This document shows, piece after piece, positions 59,543-64,000 of a DNA stretch of 64,000 nucleotides. Source of the stretch: an uncultured Bacteroides sp. (GTDB lineage: Bacteria > Bacteroidota > Bacteroidia > Bacteroidales > Bacteroidaceae); the NCBI GenBank assembly GCA_947646015.1, contig CANSEY010000022.1, forward strand, positions 1 through 64,000, given 5' to 3'. Position 1 is the stretch's first letter. Each line of letters opens with the position of its first letter. Position numbers and translations under genes: made by a program. The notes under the pieces are model-generated. The model ran no database searches. It worked only from the letters and a program-made list of their open reading frames with translations, and had not been told where the DNA came from.

Positions 59543-62539
59543 TTAGAAAGTTACGTTCAGGCCGAAGCGGCAGGTAGCTGTCACCGGATAGATCTGACGG
59601 TCGATGCCGCCCAGCACTTCGGGTGTGAAGCCGTTATAGCCGGTGAAATAGGCCAGGTTGTTGCCGGAGAAGTAGACTCTCAGATTCTGCACGGATACCT
59701 TCTGCATCCATGATTTCGGGAAAGTATATCCCAGTTCCACCGTTTGCAGTTTCACGTACGAACCGCTCTCTACGTAGCGGCTCGACACCTGATAGTTATT
59801 GCCTTCCAGAGTCATTCGCGGTGTCATGGTATTCGGATTTTCGGGTGTCCAGCGGTCGAGGAAGGAGCGGTCCCAATTGTCCGAACCGGAGAAACGTTCC
59901 ACCTGCTTGGCATTGAATATCTTGTTTCCGAAGTTGCCTTGGAAGTCGATAGAGAGGTCGAATCCTTTCCAGGAAGCACTGATGCCCAGACCGCCGATGA
60001 ACTTGGGAGTGGGACTGCCCAGATCCTTGCGGTCGTTGGCCGTGATGTATCCGTCACCGTCTACATCTTCGTATATCAGGTCGCCGGGACCTACGTTGTT
60101 CTGATACTGTTGTCCGGCATTTCCGGTGGCAGCGGCGGCACGCTCGTTGTAGTCTTTGATCTGTGCCTCGTTCTGGAAGATGCCGATCACGTTGTAACCA
60201 TAGAAATATTTAATCGGCTTTCCTTCTTCGGTCATCTGTACGGATTTCCCGGCGCCGATATCACCGCTGGCGATGCGTTTGCCGCCCAGGCTGATGACTT
60301 CGTTTTTGATCGTCGTTCCGGTCAGGCGTATGCCGTACCGGAAGTCCTTCAGCGAATCTTCCCATTTCACGGTAAAGTCCACACCGCTGTTGCGCACCGC
60401 CCCCACGTTTGTTTCTACCGGGGTGAGGCCTACGGAAGCCGGTACATCCACCGTCACCAGCATGTCTTTCGTGTCCCTGCGATAATAGTCTAGTTCAAGT
60501 GAAAAGCGGTTGTTCAGCAGTCCGAGGTCGAAGCCGAGGTCCATCTGCTCCGAACGTTCCCAATGGACGCTCCGGTTGGAGAGTGACGTGATGGTTCCGC
60601 CGGGATAGAACACGCCGCCAAACACGGCATCATAGGACGGAGAGATATTGGCGAGCGCCCGGTATTTGTCGTTACCTATCTTATCATTACCGATCTGTCC
60701 CCAGCTTCCTCTGAGCTTCAGGTTGCTCAGCCACTGCACGCGGTCTTTCAGGAACGCTTCTTCGGAGACTCTCCATCCGGCAGCTACTGAGGGGAAGTAG
60801 CCCCAACGATTGTCAGGACCGAACTTGGATGAACCGTCGGCACGGACCGAGACAGTCAGCAGATAGCGGTCCATCAACGCATAGTTGGCACGGAAGAGGT
60901 AAGACATCATTGTTTCATGGTATCCGTTGTTGACCACCGACTTGGAGCCTGCCGAAGCCTGGTCGAGATACCAGTAGTTTTCGTTATCGGAGAAGAAATC
61001 GCGTCCGGTGCCTTCCAGCAACTCGTAAACACGCTTCTGCGCCGTGATACCTCCCAAGAGGTTGAGCCGGTTCTTATCATTGATCTTCCAGTCATAAGTC
61101 AGCAGGTTCTCCCACAACCAGGTAAAGTCGCGGTCCCAGGTTTTGGAGAGGCTGTTGGTTTCGTTCTTCTGTGTTTCCGAAACGTAGTATTTCGGCACGA
61201 AGTTGCGGCGGCGTCCGTTGATGTAGTCGATGCCGAGGCTGGTTTTAAAGTCAAGCCCGTTCAGGATATTCCAGTTCAGGAAGGCGCTGCCCACGATACG
61301 TTCTTTCCAGTCGTCATTGTTTGTATAATGGAGTGTGGCGACGGGATTGGCAGAAGAGGCGCTTTCGGAATCCATAAAACTCCCGTCTTCATTGTAGGGA
61401 CGCTTCACGGGACTGATGGTATAGGCAGCTTTCACCACCGCGCTGTTTTCGTTCTTCTTATGACTGAAAGAGGCCGACAGATTGTGCCCGAGGGTCAGCC
61501 GTTTGCTGATCTTGTAGCTATTGTTGGCACGCAGGGTGAAGCGGTTGTAGGTGTTTCCGGTGATGATGCCGTCCTGCTGGTAATATCCAGCGCTGAGGTT
61601 GTAGCGCACCTTCTCCGATCCGCCGCTGACGCTGAGCTGATAGTCGCGTACGGAAGCCACACGGAAGATTTCGTCGAACCAGTTGGTTCCTTTGCCCAGT
61701 GAAGCAGGATCGTCAAACTTGGGTTTTCCGCCTGTGTTGACCAGTGCTTCGTTCAGCAGTGTCGCGTATTCGGTGGCATTGGCCATCTCGAAGCTGCTGT
61801 TGTTGAACTGGAATCCTTCGCTGGCGGTGAAGTTCACCACCGCTTTTCCTTCCGTTCCCTGCTTGGTAGTGACGATAATCACACCGTTGGCACCGCGCGA
61901 ACCGTACATGGCGGTCGCTGATGCATCTTTCAGCACCTCCATCGACTCGATGTCGTGTGTGCTCAGGAAAGAGATGTCGTCCATAAACATTCCGTCCACC
62001 ACATAAAGGGGATTGCTGTTATTCGTTGTGCCGATACCACGGATACGTACTTCGGGCGAGCTTCCGGGAGCACCGTTAGCCGAGATATACACACCGGAGA
62101 CACGTCCCTGAAGGGCATTCGCCACGTTGGGAGTGGCAACTTTCGTGAGATCCTTGCTCTTCACCGCACCTACCGAACCGGTCAGGTCGGACTTACGTTG
62201 TATACCATAACCGATCACGACAACTTCGTCTATCAATTGGTTATCTTCTTCAAGAGAGATATCCAGCTTCGAGGAGGCAGTCACCTTGACCTCCTGCGTT
62301 TTCATGCCGATATAACTGAAAACAAGAGTGGCGCCCGAAGGAACATTCGGAATAGAATAGTTGCCGTTAAAGTCCGTAATGGTTCCGGACGATTGACCTT
62401 TCAGCAGGATACTGGCGCCAATGATAGGCTCCCCTGTCTTTTTCTCGGTAACAACACCCGAGATGGTCAGACTGCCCTGCGCAAAAGAAAGCATGGAGAG
62501 CAGCAACATCATACATAGGGTAAACAGATTTTTTTTCAT
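59543..62539 (-). CDS. SusC-type TonB-dependent receptor of the PUL
   Basis: A 998-residue outer-membrane importer. The signal peptide (1-20, ending SFAQ) is followed by a carboxypeptidase-regulatory-like domain (LTISGVVTEKKTGEPIIGAS, FSYIGMKTQEV), the TonB-box region IDEVVVIGYGIQRKSDLTGS, the plug (VANALQGRVSGVYISANGAP, VRIRGIGTTNNSNPLYVVDG, SATAMYGSRGANGVIIVTTK) and the barrel ending CRFGLNVTF. There is no STN domain, in contrast to the other SusC in this window, so it is not tied to an ECF sigma/anti-sigma pair. It begins the susC-susD-GH144-GH43-esterase unit, with a strong promoter at 62568-62599. Family assignment is firm. Confidence 0.95.
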   Translation of the reverse strand: MKKNLFTLCMMLLLSMLSFAQGSLTISGVVTEKKTGEPIIGASILLKGQSSGTITDFNGNYSIPNVPSGATLVFSYIGMKTQEVKVTASSKLDISLEEDNQLIDEVVVIGYGIQRKSDLTGSVGAVKSKDLTKVATPNVANALQGRVSGVYISANGAPGSSPEVRIRGIGTTNNSNPLYVVDGMFMDDISFLSTHDIESMEVLKDASATAMYGSRGANGVIIVTTKQGTEGKAVVNFTASEGFQFNNSSFEMANATEYATLLNEALVNTGGKPKFDDPASLGKGTNWFDEIFRVASVRDYQLSVSGGSEKVRYNLSAGYYQQDGIITGNTYNRFTLRANNSYKISKRLTLGHNLSASFSHKKNENSAVVKAAYTISPVKRPYNEDGSFMDSESASSANPVATLHYTNNDDWKERIVGSAFLNWNILNGLDFKTSLGIDYINGRRRNFVPKYYVSETQKNETNSLSKTWDRDFTWLWENLLTYDWKINDKNRLNLLGGITAQKRVYELLEGTGRDFFSDNENYWYLDQASAGSKSVVNNGYHETMMSYLFRANYALMDRYLLTVSVRADGSSKFGPDNRWGYFPSVAAGWRVSEEAFLKDRVQWLSNLKLRGSWGQIGNDKIGNDKYRALANISPSYDAVFGGVFYPGGTITSLSNRSVHWERSEQMDLGFDLGLLNNRFSLELDYYRRDTKDMLVTVDVPASVGLTPVETNVGAVRNSGVDFTVKWEDSLKDFRYGIRLTGTTIKNEVISLGGKRIASGDIGAGKSVQMTEEGKPIKYFYGYNVIGIFQNEAQIKDYNERAAAATGNAGQQYQNNVGPGDLIYEDVDGDGYITANDRKDLGSPTPKFIGGLGISASWKGFDLSIDFQGNFGNKIFNAKQVERFSGSDNWDRSFLDRWTPENPNTMTPRMTLEGNNYQVSSRYVESGSYVKLQTVELGYTFPKSWMQKVSVQNLRVYFSGNNLAYFTGYNGFTPEVLGGIDRQIYPVTATCRFGLNVTF

Positions 62540-62567
62540 CGTTTGGTACTGATTTAAAATTCTGCTG

Positions 62568-62599
62568 CAAACTTAGACGGTAAATTGATGTAAGTCAAA
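62568..62599 (-). promoter_or_regulatory. Promoter of the PUL susC gene
   Basis: Minus-strand TTTG (62596-62599), a 20-nt spacer and TAAGTTTG (62568-62575). The predicted transcript starts about 22 nt before the start codon. Confidence 0.75.
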
Positions 62600-62605
62600 A
62601 AAAGG

Positions 62606-62622
62606 GGTACTACAAGAGTACC
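62606..62622. promoter_or_regulatory. Possible operator upstream of the PUL promoter
   Basis: GGTACT-ACAAG-AGTACC is a 6-bp inverted repeat ending 7 bp before the -33 element, where an activator or repressor could bind. Confidence 0.4.
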
Positions 62623-63000
62623 GTGCAGAAAAAAATAAGATTTCCGCACTACTTCATCCCTACTGCAAAGGAATATAATTAATTAATATTCAATAAAATA
62701 AAAAATAGATTCTGAAAGGAGACCGGAATATGACTACTTCATCTGTTCTACTCCTTTCCGTCGATGAAATATTTGCTTTAAAGACTCCGGAGAGGAAAAA
62801 AGACTTTTTAGATTCTGCACTCCGGGATGAAAATATCAGAACCGGTTGGTGCATGAACAGGACTTTTTCCAAAAGGAAAAAGGAGAAGAAAAAAAGCTAA
62901 GGACATAAGGTAATTTTGTACAAATAAAGAAATAGGATTACGCCTTATTTAATGTTCGAACTAATTACTAAAAGTCACATCAGGGTATTTACCCCCTATA
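62623..63000. other. Intergenic stretch upstream of the PUL promoter
   Basis: A/T-rich DNA of about 380 bp without a recognised gene, terminator or repeat. It leads into the triple-palindrome box at 63001. Confidence 0.5.
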
Positions 63001-63074
63001 AAATCATCGCTTAAGCGATGATTTTTCAAGATTTAAATCTTTCCCCGCCAAGACTTAAGTCTCGAGATGGAGGC
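63001..63074. repeat. 74-bp triple-palindrome box, copy B
   Basis: Same sequence and orientation as the copy at 45633-45706, with one difference (T for C at the 42nd base). It lies upstream of the PUL susC gene and beyond the GH3 terminator. A CCGCT/AGCGG hairpin follows about 44 bp to the right, as at copy A. Confidence 0.88.
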
Positions 63075-63116
63075 GTCTAAAGGGCAATTTTTGAAGTTTT
63101 GGCTTTTGTATAAAAA

Positions 63117-63141
63117 GAAAACCGCTACAAGTAGCGGTTTT
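63117..63141 (-). terminator. Hairpin terminator between GH3 and susC
   Basis: On the minus strand AAACCGCTA pairs with TAGCGGTTT around CTTG and is followed by TCTTTTTATAC. It would end GH3 transcripts or a small RNA starting near 63235. Confidence 0.7.
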
Positions 63142-63241
63142 CCGTATAATATATAATTATTTATGATTTATCATCAGATTCTCTTTTCTGATCATGTTTT
63201 ATCGTAACGGGGAGTACATTCGGATTGATTCTATGGTTCTA

Positions 63242-63249
63242 CAAAGATA
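63242..63249 (-). promoter_or_regulatory. Orphan -7-like element in the GH3-susC gap
   Basis: TATCTTTG on the minus strand after the GH3 stop. No -33 TTTG at a proper distance. If active it would produce a ~120-nt RNA ending at the hairpin at 63117-63141. Confidence 0.3.
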
Positions 63250-63285
63250 GGACAATAAATCAAAAATACAATCTTATTTTCTTTA

Positions 63286-64000
63286 TTATTCTCCCTTCAG
63301 AAGAAATCGTGCCTTTTTTACATCCCGGCTGTTTCCGCCAATCATTACATCGAAATCACCCGGTTCGCAGACAAACTGCAAATCGTAATTATAGAACTTC
63401 AACAATTCCGGCGTGATGCTGAAGCTTACTTTACGAGACTCTCCGGCCTTGAGGAAAATCTTCTCAAAACCTTTCAGTTCTTTCACCGGACGGGTGACGC
63501 TGCCCACCAGGTCGCGGATGTAAAGCTGAACCACCTCCGCTCCGTCACGGCTGCCGGTATTGGTGACGGTAACAGTCGCCGTCAGTTCGCCATCAGCACT
63601 CATCTCCGTGCTGCTCAGGTGAATATCACTGTAGGCAAAAGTCGTATAAGATAATCCGTAGCCAAACGGATAGAGCGGCTCGTTGCTCACGTCGAGGTAA
63701 TTGCTGCGGAACTTTTCAAACCAACGTCCCTCTTGCAACGGACGCCCGGTGTTTTTATGATTGTAGAACAATGGAATCTGGCCTACATTTTGCGGAAAAG
63801 TAGCGGTCAGTTTTCCACTGGGATTGACATCGCCGAAAAGCACATCGCTGATGGCATAAGCGGCTTCACTCCCTCCGAACCATACGTTGAGGATGGCAGG
63901 CACGTGTTCTTCTTCCCAGGTGAGCACCAGCGGGCGACCGGTAAAAAGCACAAGCACAACGGGCTTTCCGGTTTTGAGTAATTCCTGCAACAGCGCTCTC
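63286..64000 (-). CDS. GH3-family beta-glucosidase, N-terminus beyond the window
   Basis: The last 237 codons of a GH3 enzyme; the frame is still open at 64000 (RALLQELLKTGKPVVLVLFT). The visible part is the C-terminal half of the alpha/beta sandwich domain (FGGSEAAYAISDVLFGDVNP, SGKLTATFPQNVGQIPLFYN) and the fibronectin-like domain typical of BglX-like enzymes (EPLYPFGYGLSYTTFAYSDI, VTVTNTGSRDGAEVVQLYIR, PVKELKGFEKIFLKAGESRK, FDVMIGGNSRDVKKARFLL). The catalytic Asp lies outside the window. It is leftward like the susC/susD genes but separated by a terminator. With GH144 it fits a pathway in which an endo-glucanase cuts and GH3 releases glucose from beta-1,2-gluco-oligosaccharides, but this remains an inference. 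Confidence 0.92.
   Translation of the reverse strand, partial: RALLQELLKTGKPVVLVLFTGRPLVLTWEEEHVPAILNVWFGGSEAAYAISDVLFGDVNPSGKLTATFPQNVGQIPLFYNHKNTGRPLQEGRWFEKFRSNYLDVSNEPLYPFGYGLSYTTFAYSDIHLSSTEMSADGELTATVTVTNTGSRDGAEVVQLYIRDLVGSVTRPVKELKGFEKIFLKAGESRKVSFSITPELLKFYNYDLQFVCEPGDFDVMIGGNSRDVKKARFLLKGE

Overview
The window looks like chromosomal DNA of a Bacteroides, most likely the B. fragilis group. The signs are Bacteroides-type promoters (TTTG, about 20 nt, TAnnTTTG), two SusC/SusD pairs, fimbrillin lipoproteins, a Bacteroidetes ECF-sigma/FecR pair, and two promoter segments bounded by inverted repeats with the ARACGTWCGT core of B. fragilis Mpi-type invertible promoters. The species call is an inference; no rRNA is present. 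I see no IS element, prophage, CRISPR array or rRNA operon.

Layout. 1-4.7 kb: a truncated unknown gene, tRNA-Leu(CAA), GDP-mannose synthesis (manC), HIT protein, greA and a thioredoxin-fold lipoprotein. 4.9-7.1 kb: pnp. 7.2-14 kb: ECF sigma, FecR anti-sigma, a SusC receptor with an STN signalling domain and its SusD lipoprotein, a trans-envelope signalling uptake locus without enzymes. 14-19.3 kb: two fimbrillin-family lipoproteins, each behind its own 159-bp invertible promoter. Both promoters point away from their genes in this assembly (OFF). An HU-like/Ig-like protein follows. 19.4-21.5 kb: ptb-buk. 21.6-24.9 kb: GH16 glucanase, LD-carboxypeptidase, M28 glutaminyl-cyclase-like enzyme, SufE. 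25-27 kb: a leftward cluster of a possible 42-aa membrane peptide, CPBP protease, DUF2975 membrane protein and small HTH regulator. 27.7-39.4 kb: ribF, HAD phosphatase, P-type Ca2+-ATPase, hybrid sensor kinase, rubredoxin, Na/Pi transporter, nucleoside kinase, and a TPR kinase-like protein lacking the phospho-acceptor histidine. 39.6-45.4 kb: a double-phosphoesterase fusion and two DUF3857/transglutaminase-like proteins, one degenerate. 45.8-53.7 kb: an HU-like protein, an array of GTGA-loop hairpins, aminopeptidase P, then rpoN, PAP2, gcvH, purE and ispG. 53.9-64 kb: a leftward polysaccharide utilisation locus with GH3 (cut by the window end), SusC, SusD, GH144-type enzyme, GH43 and an esterase; GH144 plus GH3 suggests beta-1,2-glucan as a candidate substrate.

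Non-coding structure is unusually rich. There are five copies of a ~100-bp TTCACCACAGA...TCTGTGGTGAA inverted-repeat element, two copies (73/74 identical) of a 74-bp box of three palindromes, a 22-bp phased repeat after manC, and at least four hairpins sharing a GAT-GTGA-ATC tip downstream of pepP. Housekeeping genes are compact and insulated by hairpin terminators, while surface-related loci (fimbrillins, PULs) carry the switchable or repeated elements.
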